A DNA stretch of 64,000 bases from Bacteroidota bacterium. Its GTDB lineage: Bacteria > Bacteroidota > Bacteroidia > AKYH767-A > 2013-40CM-41-45. The notes under the pieces are model-generated. The model did not search any database and had not been told where the DNA came from. It saw only the letters and a program-made list of their open reading frames with translations. Below, piece after piece: positions 8,648-16,609 of this stretch. How positions within the stretch are numbered: position 1 is the first letter of the stretch; each line of letters opens with the position of its first letter. Both the position numbers and the translations under genes were made by a program. Location: contig JADKJP010000001.1 of the NCBI GenBank assembly GCA_016720935.1, positions 6,300 to 70,299 of the forward strand, written 5' to 3'.

Positions 8648-10705
8648 ATGAAGAACAAGCACATTATCCTCTTCTGCCTGCTTACATTCATTGCAGGTGT
8701 TTCTTTTGCACAGCAGGTACTCACTCCGGAGTCATTGTGGAAACTGGGACGAGTTTCAGACCCGCAACTTTCTCCGAATGGTGAAAAGGTGGTGTATTCG
8801 ATCAGGAATTACAACCTGTCGACAAACAAAGGAAATTCAGATATCTGGGTTTATGATATTAAGAAAAACCTTGCCTCCGCTGTAGCCACCGACAGTTCAA
8901 ATGAAACCATGCCTCGTTGGAATATGGATGGCACGGGAATCTATTATCTGAATGATGCCGGAGGAAGCAGTCAGCTTTGGAGTTGCTCGATAGACGGAAT
9001 AAATAAAAAGCAAAATACAAAACTTGAAAGCGATATCAATCTGTATGGGATCTCACCATCCGGCACAATGATTTGGATTGCTCAGGATGTAAAACTGGAT
9101 AATTTTTTCGGTAGAGATATTTACAATGATCTTCCAAAATCCACCGGAAAGGTTTACGATGATTTGATGATGCGTCATTGGGATTCCTGGGCGGATGGAA
9201 ATTACAGTCACATTTTTGTTGCTCCATTTCAGGATGGAAAAATTTCCGGTCGTCCTGTAGACATCATGAAAGATGAGCGCTTTGATACACCGATGAAACC
9301 GGATGGAGGTGAGGAGCAAATCAGTTGGAGACCGGATGGAAAGATGCTTGCATACACTTGTAAAAAATATTCCGGAAGAGAATATGCACTAAATACAAAT
9401 TCAGACATCTATCTCTACGATGTAGAAAATAAGAAAACTACCAACCTGACAAATGGAATGGTTGGATATGATAAGAATCCGGCATTCTCTCCGGAGGGAA
9501 ATCAACTGGTATGGGAAAGCCAGGCGGAGAATGGAAACGAAGCCGATCGTCATCGTTTATTCCTCTATGATTTCGCGACACAGTCAAAACGTGAACTCAG
9601 TGCTGATTTTGATTTCAATGTTGAAAATCCGGTCTGGGGTAGCAATGGAAGAAGAGTTTATTTCAAGGCTGATATCCAGGCGACGGATCAGATCTTTTTT
9701 TATGATCTGTACAACAAGTCTGCTCACCCTATGTATCAACTGACAAAAGATGTTGCTGATTACACCGCAATATCGGTAGCAAGCTTTCCGGCAAAGCAGG
9801 ATGTTATTGTCGCTTCCAGAATGTCCATCTCTGAACCCACTGAATTATTTTTGATCGATTCAAAGTCAGGGGTTTCAAAGCAAATCACATTCACGAATAA
9901 GGATTTTCTTTCCAATTACAAACTTGCGGATGTCAAAAAGAGAATGGTGAAATCAACAGATGGAAAAGAAATTCTCACCTGGGTTATTTATCCTCCGGAT
10001 TTCGATCCTTCAAAAAAGTACCCAACGCTTTTATATTGTCAGGGTGGTCCTGAATCCACAGTGAGCCAGTTCTTTTCTTACCGATGGAATTTTCAGCTGA
10101 TGGCTGCTAACGGCTATATTATTGTTGCTCCCAATCGACGCGGTTTACCCGGCTTTGGATCCAAATGGAATGATGATATTGTTGGCGACTGGGGCGGACA
10201 GCCAATGCGTGATTTGCTCAGTGCCATTGATGATGTTTCAAAAGAACCTTATGTAAACAAAGACAAAATGGGAGCTGTTGGTGCCAGCTATGGAGGTTTT
10301 TCCGTTTTCTGGCTTGCCGGTCATCATGAAAAACGATTCAAAGCATTCATTTCACATTGCGGTGTTTTCAATTTTGAAGCCATGTGGGGAACAGAAGAAT
10401 TATTTTTCCAGAACAAAGAATTCCAGGGACCTTACTGGCAAAGTCCTGTCCCAAAAAGTTACAATGAATTTTCACCGAATCGCTTTGTTCAAAATTGGGA
10501 TACACCGATTCTGATTATTTCAAACGAAAAAGATTACAGGATACCTTATTCACAAGGTCTCGAAGCTTTCAGTGCGGCCCGCATAAAAAATATTCCCGCC
10601 AGGTTTATTTGTTTTCCTGATGAAGGTCACTGGGTACTCAAACCACAAAATAGTGTTCTCTGGCAGAGGGAATTTTATGATTGGCTGGATAAGTATCTGA
10701 AGTAA
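8648..10705 (+). CDS. S9 family prolyl oligopeptidase-type peptidase, exported
   Basis: From ATG 8648 the protein is 685 aa with a signal peptide (HIILFCLLTFIAGVSFAQ). I preferred this start to the in-frame one at 8594 because it places the signal at the N-terminus. The N-terminal part (~25-410) has WD40/PD40-like beta-propeller repeats. The C-terminal alpha/beta-hydrolase domain shows GASYGG (Ser547), NEKDYRIP (Asp629) and DEGHW (His661), the expected triad. Such enzymes cleave short peptides, often as dipeptidyl or acylaminoacyl peptidases. Probably periplasmic peptide use; substrate specificity is not readable. Confidence 0.92.
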   Translation: MKNKHIILFCLLTFIAGVSFAQQVLTPESLWKLGRVSDPQLSPNGEKVVYSIRNYNLSTNKGNSDIWVYDIKKNLASAVATDSSNETMPRWNMDGTGIYYLNDAGGSSQLWSCSIDGINKKQNTKLESDINLYGISPSGTMIWIAQDVKLDNFFGRDIYNDLPKSTGKVYDDLMMRHWDSWADGNYSHIFVAPFQDGKISGRPVDIMKDERFDTPMKPDGGEEQISWRPDGKMLAYTCKKYSGREYALNTNSDIYLYDVENKKTTNLTNGMVGYDKNPAFSPEGNQLVWESQAENGNEADRHRLFLYDFATQSKRELSADFDFNVENPVWGSNGRRVYFKADIQATDQIFFYDLYNKSAHPMYQLTKDVADYTAISVASFPAKQDVIVASRMSISEPTELFLIDSKSGVSKQITFTNKDFLSNYKLADVKKRMVKSTDGKEILTWVIYPPDFDPSKKYPTLLYCQGGPESTVSQFFSYRWNFQLMAANGYIIVAPNRRGLPGFGSKWNDDIVGDWGGQPMRDLLSAIDDVSKEPYVNKDKMGAVGASYGGFSVFWLAGHHEKRFKAFISHCGVFNFEAMWGTEELFFQNKEFQGPYWQSPVPKSYNEFSPNRFVQNWDTPILIISNEKDYRIPYSQGLEAFSAARIKNIPARFICFPDEGHWVLKPQNSVLWQREFYDWLDKYLK

Positions 10706-10710
10706 TTTAT

Positions 10711-10771
10711 GGGTGCTTAGTGCTTAGTGGTTAGTGCTTAGTGCTTAGTGGTTAGTGCTTAGAGCTTAGAT
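10711..10771. repeat. GCTTAGTGGTTAGT-type repeat downstream of S9 peptidase
   Basis: Seven or so units of GTGCTTAGTG/GTTAGTGCTTA follow the stop codon. Its reverse complement matches the CACTAAGCACTAATCACTAA tract at 10845-10882, so transcripts through here could form a long imperfect stem with a ~75-nt loop. Confidence 0.78.
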
Positions 10772-10844
10772 GTTCGTGCAGTTAAAATAAATTCAATTGC
10801 AACAGAATTAGTTTATACATCAAAAAAAAATCAATCAAATTGCA

Positions 10845-10882
10845 ATCACTAAGCACTAATCACTAACCACCAACCACCAGGC
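10845..10882. repeat. CACTAA-type repeat, inverted partner of the 10711 array
   Basis: CACTAAGCACTAATCACTAACCACC units in the opposite orientation to the array at 10711-10771, just before a strong terminator. See that entry. Confidence 0.75.
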
Positions 10883-10890
10883 ACTATTCA

Positions 10891-10928
10891 AAAAAAAATC
10901 CTTCCAATCAATTGGAAGGATTTTTTTT
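10891..10928. terminator. Bidirectional rho-independent terminator
   Basis: A 10-bp perfect stem (TCCTTCCAAT/ATTGGAAGGA) with a 2-nt spacer is flanked by A-run and T-run. It lies directly downstream of the tRNA-Leu pair on the minus strand and can also end S9 peptidase transcripts on the plus strand. Confidence 0.9.
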
Positions 10929-10931
10929 CGG

Positions 10932-11015
10932 TGCCCGAAGTGAGACTCGAACTCACAAGGATATAACTCCAACGGCTTCTGAGACCGCAACGTTTACCAA
11001 TTTCGCCATCCGGGC
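10932..11015 (-). tRNA. tRNA-Leu(CAG)
   Basis: An 84-nt class II tRNA. The acceptor stem GCCCGGA pairs with the 3' TTCGGGC with one G-T pair, and the discriminator is A. The anticodon loop reads CTCAGAA, giving anticodon CAG. It has a long variable arm and the T-loop GTTCGAG. CCA is not encoded. It is second in a two-gene tRNA-Leu transcript that ends at the adjacent terminator. Confidence 0.95.
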
Positions 11016-11075
11016 ATCTTTTCGGCTCTACGAGCCAGGAAGATTGTGAAAGACAATGTACCCTGGTAAACGGTG

Positions 11076-11155
11076 TGCGCAGAGCGAGACTCGAACTCGC
11101 ACGGTTGCCCGCCACCCCCTCAAAGTGGTGCGTCTACCAATTTCGCCACCTGCGC
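11076..11155 (-). tRNA. tRNA-Leu(GAG)
   Basis: An 80-nt class II tRNA. The acceptor stem GCGCAGG pairs with the 3' end CTCTGCGC, discriminator A. The anticodon loop TTGAGGG sits on a CCACT/GGTGG stem, giving anticodon GAG. The T-arm has GTTCGAG. CCA is not encoded. First gene of the tRNA-Leu pair; 60 bp separate it from tRNA-Leu(CAG). Confidence 0.95.
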
Positions 11156-11747
11156 ATTATTCATTTTATTTTGATAATCAACACTTTGCTATTAAAGCAG
11201 TGTGCCAATTATCGGCAAAAACTGAGGATAGGGCTGCAAAAGTACAATTTTTCCCGAATTTCAACAGGGTTGTCTCTCTTTTTTGAAAGAAAATTAAAGT
11301 TGTTAAAGGCAATTACATAGAATCGGAACAACAATTTTTTTGGACCAAATGGACTCAAATATTGTCTTTCCTCATAACAAAGTTCAGAGTACTAGTCCTT
11401 TTCTGGTCTGCGTACAATCTTTTTTAATTTTTCTGTTTAGGATGAATGTGTAAGGAATATTTTCAAAGTACTCATTAAATCCATTTCAGGTAAGTTCTAC
11501 TGAAGGCTTACAAAAAGGAAACAGATTATTCTCTTCATGGAGGTACCAGAGTTTTATAAGTCAACTTCCTTTTTTTCGAAATAATCCAAAAGAACAAACC
11601 ATTTTGGATTCTTCTCCATGTGAATTACAAAATGTCCTTACTATAAAGACAGAAATCTTACACATGTCAGATTGGTGAGATTCAGTCAGGAACTAAGTTG
11701 TGTCTGCCTTACTATAAGAGTCTGGATTAAAATCAAAAATCAATCTT
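11156..11747. other. 592-bp intergenic region before the T9SS-cargo gene
   Basis: No convincing gene on either strand. Left part: the tRNA promoter. Further right: a 9-bp stem hairpin at 11583-11610 (AATCCAAAA / TTTTGGATT, 10-nt loop), and an 11-bp direct repeat CCTTACTATAA at 11636-11646 and 11707-11717, the second ~30 bp before the next start codon. These may be 5' UTR or regulatory elements of the downstream secreted-protein gene. Confidence 0.6.
11237..11264 (-). promoter_or_regulatory. Candidate promoter of the tRNA-Leu pair
   Basis: On the minus strand, TTG at 11264-11262 is followed after 17 bases by TACTTTTG (11244-11237). This matches the Bacteroidota -33 TTG / -7 TAnnTTTG consensus. 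The expected start lies about 75 bases before tRNA-Leu(GAG). Confidence 0.6.
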
Positions 11748-13457
11748 ATGAAAAAGCTCTTTACGATGATTCTTATGGTACTGCTGAATCTGGCAGTGGC
11801 CATGGTAGCAGGCGCAAGTCCCGGTAGCGAATCAAACCAGGTTTCCATTGCTTTGGGTACAGTTTCTGGTCCCGCTGCAGTGTGTGAGAACCAAACCGGG
11901 GTAACTTATTCTGTTGAAGCTGTTGCAGGTGTTCTTACTTATGATTGGACCGTTCCCGCAGGAGCCAGCGTTGCTTCAGGACAAGGTACAAATACAATTA
12001 CTGTTGATTTCACAAATACATTCGGTGACATTTGTGTTACCGGTGATGATGGTACCGGCCCGGGTGCTGCAAGTTGCATTACAACAAGCCTGGCACCTCA
12101 TAAACCTTATACACCAACTTCAATGAACGGTCCGACAAACACAGTTTGTCCGGGTCATGTGTATACTTATTCAGTAACTGCTGATCCTTTGGCTGCTTCC
12201 TATAACTGGGTTGTACCAAACTATATGAGCATCATTGACGGACAGGGAACAAATTCAATTAACGTTTCTGTGGCCACAGGCTTTGTGTGGGGATATCTTC
12301 GTGTATCTGCATCGAATTGTCGTGGAACATCCGGTCAATATACGATCGGAGTATTTTCAGCTCCGGGCCGACCAGGTGCTGTAACAGGACCTGCAGTAGG
12401 TGCTTGTGCGGGTGGAACATATACATATTCAGTTGCTCCTGTAGTAGGTGCAACATCGTACACATGGTATGCGCCTGCTGGTTGTATTGTAAGTACTGCT
12501 GCAGCGAGTGGTAATCCGCTTACATCAAGTGTGAACAGTGTTGAAATTACATTCCCTGCAGGCTTTACTTATGGTTCTTTGTTTGTGTCAGCAAACAGCG
12601 GATGTAATTCAAGCCCTCGTCGTGAATTAAAAATCCGTTCCGTTCCTCCTAAACCGGGTGGCATTCACGGCCCATTCTATGGGGTTTGTGACCTTTCCGC
12701 GGTCATGTATTGGGTGGATTCCGTACCGGGAGCAACTTCTTATTCATGGAGTTTCACACCGGGTTTAAACACTACTATTTCTGGTAATGGAAATGATACT
12801 ATCTATGTTGATTTCAATGCGGGGTTCAGTCAGGCTACATTATGTGTAACCGCTGACAATTCTTGCGGAAGCAGTGTGGCACGATGCGGAGTTGTATTTG
12901 CACGTCCGCAAACACCTGGACTGATCGATGGTCCAACGGGTGCATGTAACTCCAATCCTTTGATTAGTCAGGCATATTATGAAGTACAACCTGTCTTCGG
13001 TGCAACAGAATATATCTGGACAGCTCCTCCCGGTGCATCCATCATCCTTGGTCAGGGAACGACACAAATTACTATTGAATATCTCGGTGCGACATCCGGA
13101 GATGTAAGTGTATCCGCAAAGAATGATTGCGGAGTCAGTCCTGCAAGAGTAGTGGGAGTAATTGTAAATCCTTGCCGTACAACCGGTGATGGAAGCGTAG
13201 TCTCAATTTCAAAAGTAGATGTGTTCCCGAATCCGGCTACAGATAAATTAGTAGTGCAATTCGAAGGAGCTGCGAATGAAAAGTATTCAATACGGATGAT
13301 TGATATCACAGGAAGAGAAGTTGTTTCTCTGAATCGTGAATCTATATCAGGTTTAAATAATGAAGTTATTGATCTCACCGGATTTGCAAAAGGACTTTAT
13401 ATTCTGGATGTAAATCGTACGGAGGGTCATGAAAATATAAAAGTGGTAATCCATTAA
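11748..13457 (+). CDS. Secreted PKD/Ig-like repeat protein with T9SS sorting domain
   Basis: A 569-aa protein with a signal peptide (residues ~1-23), five ~90-residue Ig/PKD-like repeats (~30-475) and a C-terminal Type IX secretion sorting domain (~490-569: VDVFPNPATDKL, then GLYILDVNRTEG). The repeats share a pattern of 'GP..VC...TYSV..V.GA..Y.W..P.G' and ITV-type strands, with Cys at equivalent places, so the protein is likely a string of beta-sandwiches exported to the cell surface. No catalytic motif is seen; an adhesin or structural surface role is likely. A terminator follows. Confidence 0.88.
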   Translation: MKKLFTMILMVLLNLAVAMVAGASPGSESNQVSIALGTVSGPAAVCENQTGVTYSVEAVAGVLTYDWTVPAGASVASGQGTNTITVDFTNTFGDICVTGDDGTGPGAASCITTSLAPHKPYTPTSMNGPTNTVCPGHVYTYSVTADPLAASYNWVVPNYMSIIDGQGTNSINVSVATGFVWGYLRVSASNCRGTSGQYTIGVFSAPGRPGAVTGPAVGACAGGTYTYSVAPVVGATSYTWYAPAGCIVSTAAASGNPLTSSVNSVEITFPAGFTYGSLFVSANSGCNSSPRRELKIRSVPPKPGGIHGPFYGVCDLSAVMYWVDSVPGATSYSWSFTPGLNTTISGNGNDTIYVDFNAGFSQATLCVTADNSCGSSVARCGVVFARPQTPGLIDGPTGACNSNPLISQAYYEVQPVFGATEYIWTAPPGASIILGQGTTQITIEYLGATSGDVSVSAKNDCGVSPARVVGVIVNPCRTTGDGSVVSISKVDVFPNPATDKLVVQFEGAANEKYSIRMIDITGREVVSLNRESISGLNNEVIDLTGFAKGLYILDVNRTEGHENIKVVIH

Positions 13458-13482
13458 AGAGTGGTTTTTGGTTAGACGAGAA

Positions 13483-13519
13483 GCCCCGTCCAGTACTTGT
13501 ACTGGCGGGGTTTTCTTTT
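13483..13519 (+). terminator. Rho-independent terminator after the T9SS-cargo gene
   Basis: GCCCCGTCCAGTA / TACTGGCGGGG stem (one bulged T) with a short CTTG loop, then TTTTCTTTTT. Located 26 bp after the stop codon. Confidence 0.85.
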
Positions 13520-13724
13520 TAGCTTATTTTTGATGTTTTTCCAGTATTGGCGGGCTTTTTGGAGGATTTTTAAAGTGTTTTTTACCTCCTTCTCATATCG
13601 ATTCACCAACAAATACCATTGCCATTCCCCTTTATTCATGCCGTTTACCAAACATTGTTGAAGTCCGGTCACGATCGGTATACTTTTGTTTCATAATCAT
13701 TCACCCCCTAAAACAAAACAAACA

Positions 13725-13976
13725 ATGAGTATACGCGAAATGCAAAACCTGATCAGTCAAACTGGTAAATTCACTTTCATTGACGGGAATACTGACGAAG
13801 GAATGATCGTATCACGTTACAACATTCCGGAAGCAAAAATTGAATACTATTTCATTCCGGCGAAAAACGTAGTTGCCTATCAATCGGCACGTTCACATCA
13901 TCAAATGGATGCTCCAATGAAACTGGGTCGCCCTGTGAATGAATCGACAATCCTCATGGCGCAAATTGTAAACTAA
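13725..13976 (+). CDS. Small conserved-looking protein of unknown function
   Basis: An 83-aa protein from ATG 13725 (MSIREMQNL). I rejected the longer in-frame start at 13686 because the added residues look like A/C-rich leader DNA. It has no signal peptide or membrane helix. The central IEYYFIPAKNVVAYQSAR looks like a beta-rich fold. The 48-aa membrane peptide gene follows after 6 bp. I do not recognise a family. Confidence 0.6.
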   Translation: MSIREMQNLISQTGKFTFIDGNTDEGMIVSRYNIPEAKIEYYFIPAKNVVAYQSARSHHQMDAPMKLGRPVNESTILMAQIVN

Positions 13977-13982
13977 TCAATC

Positions 13983-14129
13983 ATGAAAAAGCTTAGCACA
14001 TTCAATCTGATGTTCATTCTCTTCTGTATCGGACTCGCAGTTTTTATTTTTCTCCTGGTCCCGCACGAAAACACGATGAATTCAGACAACTCTGCCGGTC
14101 AGCAAAACTATGGCATGGAACACAGGTGA
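13983..14129 (+). CDS. Small single-pass membrane protein (48 aa)
   Basis: An open frame from ATG 13983 to TGA 14127-14129. A short basic N-terminus (MKKLSTFNLM) is followed by a hydrophobic helix (FILFCIGLAVFIFLLV, residues ~11-26) and a polar tail with Asn, Gln and His. It lies directly after the 83-aa gene and before a terminator, so both probably form one transcript. Function unknown. The coding call rests on position, composition and the clean start/stop. Confidence 0.55.
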   Translation: MKKLSTFNLMFILFCIGLAVFIFLLVPHENTMNSDNSAGQQNYGMEHR

Positions 14130-14142
14130 GCGAAGTGAAATA

Positions 14143-14182
14143 AAAAAGCCCTGCTTGTATCAACCAGGCAGGGCTTTTCTTT
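14143..14182. terminator. Bidirectional terminator between the small genes and dnaN
   Basis: AAGCCCTGC / GCAGGGCTT stem with flanking A- and T-runs. It serves the plus-strand small genes and the convergent dnaN. Confidence 0.88.
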
Positions 14183-14201
14183 TATAGAATGATTTTAATT
14201 C

Positions 14202-15326
14202 TTAGTTATTCAGCATCACAGGCATTACAAGCATAAGAATATCCTCGTCTTTATTTTCAGGATTTGCCGGAACAAGGATACCTGCCCGGTTGGGGGCTGA
14301 CATTTCCACAGTGACTTCATCGCATTCAAGGTTACTCAGCATATCACTCAGGAAACGCGCGTTAAACCCGATTTCCATATCTTCTCCCGCATACTGACAA
14401 CTGAGTCGTTCATTTGCTTCATTCGCGAAGTCAAGATCTTCAGCACTGATATGCAGTTCGCTGCCATTGATTTTCAAACGAACCTGGTGTGTTGTTTTAT
14501 TCGAAAAGATGGAAACCCTTCTCACTGAATTCAACAATGCCTGACGGCTAATGGTGAGTTTGTTTGGATTATCAACAGGAATCACTGCTTCATAATTTGG
14601 ATATCTTCCATCGATCAAACGACAGATCAGCGAGTAGTTTCCAAATTCAAAAAATGCGTTACTATCGGTATAACTGATTTTGATTTTTTCTTCAGCGTCT
14701 GAAATGATATTCTTAAGAAGATTCAATGGTTTCTTGGGCACAATAAATGCGCCTTCAGATTTTGATTTTGAATCAGACCTTCTGTAACGAACAAGTTTGT
14801 GCGCGTCAGTCGCAACAAAAGTGATGTTTTCTTTACTCAATTGGCAAAATACACCTGACATTACCGGTCGTAATTCATCATTGCCTGTGGCAAATAAAGT
14901 TTTGCTTATCGCATTTTGCATCACACCTGCTGCAATCTCGAGGGATTTTCCTCCATCCATCGCGGGAACCTTTGGGAATTCTTCTCCGTCAAAACCGGTG
15001 AGTTTGTATTTCCCGAAATCAGAAACAATTTCAATTCCATGCGTCTTGTCATCAATTATGAAAGTCAAAGGTTGTTCCGGAAATGTTTTTAAAGTTTCCA
15101 GTAAGATTTTTGCGGGAACTGCAATTTTACCACCTTGTTTTCCTTCAATCAGGCTAATTTGTGTTGTCATTGTAGACTCAAGATCAGATGCGGAAATCAT
15201 CAAAGTTCCTTTCTCAACAATAAATAAAAAATTGTCAAGAATAGGGAGAGGGTTGCTTGAATTCAAAACCCCGCTGATTTGTTGCAATTGCTTTAAAAGA
15301 GTCTGACTTGATACGATAAATTTCAT
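14202..15326 (-). CDS. dnaN: DNA polymerase III subunit beta (sliding clamp)
   Basis: A 374-aa protein with the three repeated clamp domains. N-terminal MKFIVSSQTLLKQLQQISGVL with NPLPIL, central SGVFCQLSKENITFVATDAHKLVRYR, and C-terminal ending ILMLVMPVMLNN are typical. The dimer forms a ring round DNA and tethers the replicative polymerase. It is not next to dnaA or recF here, as is usual in Bacteroidota. Intact; length as expected. Confidence 0.97.
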   Translation of the reverse strand: MKFIVSSQTLLKQLQQISGVLNSSNPLPILDNFLFIVEKGTLMISASDLESTMTTQISLIEGKQGGKIAVPAKILLETLKTFPEQPLTFIIDDKTHGIEIVSDFGKYKLTGFDGEEFPKVPAMDGGKSLEIAAGVMQNAISKTLFATGNDELRPVMSGVFCQLSKENITFVATDAHKLVRYRRSDSKSKSEGAFIVPKKPLNLLKNIISDAEEKIKISYTDSNAFFEFGNYSLICRLIDGRYPNYEAVIPVDNPNKLTISRQALLNSVRRVSIFSNKTTHQVRLKINGSELHISAEDLDFANEANERLSCQYAGEDMEIGFNARFLSDMLSNLECDEVTVEMSAPNRAGILVPANPENKDEDILMLVMPVMLNN

Positions 15327-15533
15327 TGTTTCTCGATAAATTTTTTCTTCATTTTTTTCTTCCCGGAAAATTAATCCCGGTCCAAATTAAATGTTGAAAT
15401 TGGTTGAAAATGAGCCCGCTTTAGCTCTCCACTTTGATGCACACAAACCTAATTCATTCGATCTAAACTGCAAAGAAAAGAACAGCAGGGAAATTAGAAA
15501 ATATCAACAAAAGCGAATCTTCAGATTGCTTTT

Positions 15534-16580
15534 TTAAAAGCTATTTTTCATTTGCTTCCTGCGATCCATGTCGAAATCTATGGAGGATCTGAAAATTCTG
15601 TCAAATGTATAGTGCTGAATTACAACCCATTCACTTTCATTTTCAAGAAATCCAATCATTCGGTCGACATCGTATTTCAAGGGATTACCCAAAGTGTCCT
15701 GACGTGTGAGGGATTTTTCACTCAGTGGCATAGGGAAAATAATCAGCGATCTGTTTTTACCCTGAACATCAGTTACTCCAATTGAACAAATCGGAGTTGT
15801 TTGTTTCAAAGAGTCGTGTTGAGCAGCGTTGAGATCACTTTCCTGACTTTCATAATACAGGTTTCTGTACAATTCCAGGTAATTGTCTACAGCAACTGAA
15901 TCAACTCTGCGAATGCCGGGAGTGCTTGCATTCACCGAAACAAGAAACTTATTTCCGTTCCGTTGAAGAAACAGATTCCTTTCGGGGAATTTAGCATAAT
16001 CAATTTCAATTTTTTGAATTTGATCAGGAGTGTATTTGAACAACACCGGATCTTTCCAGTCATTTAAATTGAGACAATACCGTGGAGTGAGGTAGCCATT
16101 GAAACCGGGTATCTCAGTGATAAATGGAGCACTGGAGTTCTCGAGCATCATGTATGTTCCCAATACATCCTGAGTAGATCCTCCAACATAATACACTTTG
16201 AATGGTTTGTCCTCGTTGTGAAGATAGATTTCACATTTAACTCCTGAAGTAGAAAGCGATTTTATAGTGTTGTTATATGCTGAACGAGTGACATTTTCTT
16301 TTACGTCTACTTTGTAGATCGCTGTCATCAGACTTTGCAACAAATCTTTTCTGGCGGCAAATTTCTCATTCACCAGCCAATTACCATCTTGCATTCGATC
16401 AAGTGTGATGGAATTTCCATTTCTGTCAGCAAGGAAAATTTTAGAAATCGCGGCAGTATCCTTTACAGCAAAATCCCTGAGTTCTTTTTTGAACGAACTC
16501 TTGTCATTACGAAAAAGAAAATAAACTGCCAGAATTCCCAGCAAAACTGTGAGCAGAATTAAAATTCTGTTTTTTCTCAT
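15534..16580 (-). CDS. DUF4340 domain-containing protein
   Basis: A 348-aa protein with one N-terminal membrane anchor (ILILLTVLLGILAVYFLF) and an extracytoplasmic part containing ISKIFLADRNGNSITLDR and LVNEKFAARKDLLQSLM, the DUF4340 pattern. This family is often encoded beside ABC-type transporters with a GldG-like subunit, and here it follows gldF-gldG on the same strand. Its role is unknown; probably an accessory of that transport complex. Confidence 0.8.
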   Translation of the reverse strand: MRKNRILILLTVLLGILAVYFLFRNDKSSFKKELRDFAVKDTAAISKIFLADRNGNSITLDRMQDGNWLVNEKFAARKDLLQSLMTAIYKVDVKENVTRSAYNNTIKSLSTSGVKCEIYLHNEDKPFKVYYVGGSTQDVLGTYMMLENSSAPFITEIPGFNGYLTPRYCLNLNDWKDPVLFKYTPDQIQKIEIDYAKFPERNLFLQRNGNKFLVSVNASTPGIRRVDSVAVDNYLELYRNLYYESQESDLNAAQHDSLKQTTPICSIGVTDVQGKNRSLIIFPMPLSEKSLTRQDTLGNPLKYDVDRMIGFLENESEWVVIQHYTFDRIFRSSIDFDMDRRKQMKNSF

Positions 16581-16609
16581 AATACTAAAGCATAAATTTT
16601 TTAGTAAAA

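Noticed and set aside
13472..13672. 66-aa minus-strand ORF past the T9SS-cargo gene
   Set aside because: It runs through the terminator hairpin and has no recognisable domain; a Lys/Trp-rich segment hinted at a gene remnant but is not enough.
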